Shown here one piece after another: positions 63,533 through 64,000 of a stretch of 64,000 nucleotides of DNA. The notes beneath the pieces were generated by a model that ran no database searches, had not been told where the DNA came from, and saw only the letters and a program-made list of their open reading frames with translations. A program made the translations under genes and the position numbers. This DNA comes from Smithella sp963812045 (GTDB lineage Bacteria; Desulfobacterota; Syntrophia; Syntrophales; Smithellaceae). The DNA is taken from contig CAWETF010000005.1 in NCBI GenBank assembly GCA_963812045.1, forward strand, positions 682,001 through 746,000, read 5' to 3'. Position 1 is the first letter of the stretch, and each line of letters begins with the position of its first letter.

Positions 63533-64000
63533 TTAATTACACACTGCACTCAATACATTACCGACATAAGTAGAATCCCCTTCAATGTTATTTACATTAA
63601 GCCACACTCCTCTTTCCTCATCCAATCTATAATAGAAGCCACTATTATATCTTTTTATTACATCAATCGTTGTCGCATCATATGCAACACCATTAATAGT
63701 AACTGAACTTGGAAATCTATCTGCGTCAGGATATTTCTTATACATTTTATTGATGTAATTGGTCTGCAATCTTCTTTTATCAGCGATAACACACAAACCT
63801 GTATCAACATTATCATGCCAGTTCCAAATAACACGTTCTGTTAAAGGACATCCTGCTGGTGGTGTGTCTATTTGCATAATACCCCATCCCAGTGGACATC
63901 CACAAAACAAAGGCCAATGATCATTATCAAATTGAGCAAGGCGATGCCGACTTTCCCAGCATGCTATTTTAGTTGCTGGGAATCCGCCCAGCCTATTATT
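63533..64000 (-). CDS. lytic-transglycosylase-like C-terminal domain of a larger protein (N-terminus beyond window)
   Basis: The frame is open through the window end, giving 155 visible residues. ATKIACWESRHRLAQFD carries the presumed catalytic Glu, and GWGIMQIDTPP is the SLT motif. The end TYVGNVLSAVCN matches the end of the protein at 57929. The internal TTG at 63910 is not a credible start because homology extends upstream of it. Probably the tail of a long secreted protein. Propeller gene A follows after 22 bases. Confidence 0.75.
   Translation of the reverse strand, partial: NNRLGGFPATKIACWESRHRLAQFDNDHWPLFCGCPLGWGIMQIDTPPAGCPLTERVIWNWHDNVDTGLCVIADKRRLQTNYINKMYKKYPDADRFPSSVTINGVAYDATTIDVIKRYNSGFYYRLDEERGVWLNVNNIEGDSTYVGNVLSAVCN

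Noticed and set aside
63533..63910. Separate 125-residue gene starting at the TTG at 63910
   Set aside because: The same frame stays open to the window edge and upstream residues match the SLT catalytic region, so this is the end of a longer gene.

Overview
The window looks like a chromosomal segment of a syntrophic or anaerobic deltaproteobacterium (Desulfobacterota, possibly a Syntrophus/Smithella-type member of Syntrophales). This is inferred from the frr-uppS-cdsA-dxr-rseP and rpsB-tsf-pyrH order, moderate-to-low G+C, and very large CARDB/Ig/FlgD-like secreted proteins. I recognise no tRNA, rRNA or CRISPR array.

Housekeeping part (1-25.3 kb). pssA and psd (minus, window edge) make phosphatidylethanolamine. 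A plus-strand operon follows: a membrane-anchored transglutaminase-like protein with an ABC-2-type exporter, joined by two ATGA overlaps. Next come a helix-turn-helix protein, an ExeA/GspA-like AAA ATPase with a long proline-rich repeat tail, and a TPR protein. A long minus-strand block holds tsaB, rseP (three near-identical PDZ domains), dxr, cdsA and uppS; then frr, pyrH, tsf and rpsB ending at a clear terminator; then argJ, secA and an M23 peptidase. Divergent from it are an L,D-transpeptidase-like lipoprotein, a VanX-type D-Ala-D-Ala dipeptidase, and a dicarboxylate/amino-acid symporter. The symporter ribosome-binding site lies inside a long-range inverted repeat that can also fold another way.

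Accessory part (25.3-34.1 kb). Small, mostly unlinked, AT-rich genes lie in long intergenic spaces: a SIR2-like protein, a thioesterase, a PAS-LuxR regulator, two SpoIIAA/STAS-like proteins, UspA, an alpha/beta hydrolase, a small membrane protein, and a cysteine-rich zinc-ribbon gene present as one intact and two broken copies. A dispersed intergenic repeat family recurs here. An intact IS256-family element with an 8-bp target duplication has inserted into one repeat copy. Two related palindromes suggest operators of the PAS-LuxR protein.

Surface/secreted part (34.1-64 kb). Two plus-strand secreted proteins face a roughly 19-kb minus-strand reading frame for a giant secreted protein (about 6,400 residues if read through). 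It is interrupted by two compensating single-base frameshifts about 1 kb apart. Upstream of it, three times in a row, the tail of a lytic-transglycosylase-like (SLT) domain is followed after 11-22 bases by a gene for a small secreted beta-propeller protein. One of the SLT proteins begins inside its transglutaminase-like domain and one is only a remnant. This alternating array of SLT tails and exported partners is the most unusual feature of the window. It resembles orphan C-terminal cassettes of polymorphic toxin loci, but that function is inference.
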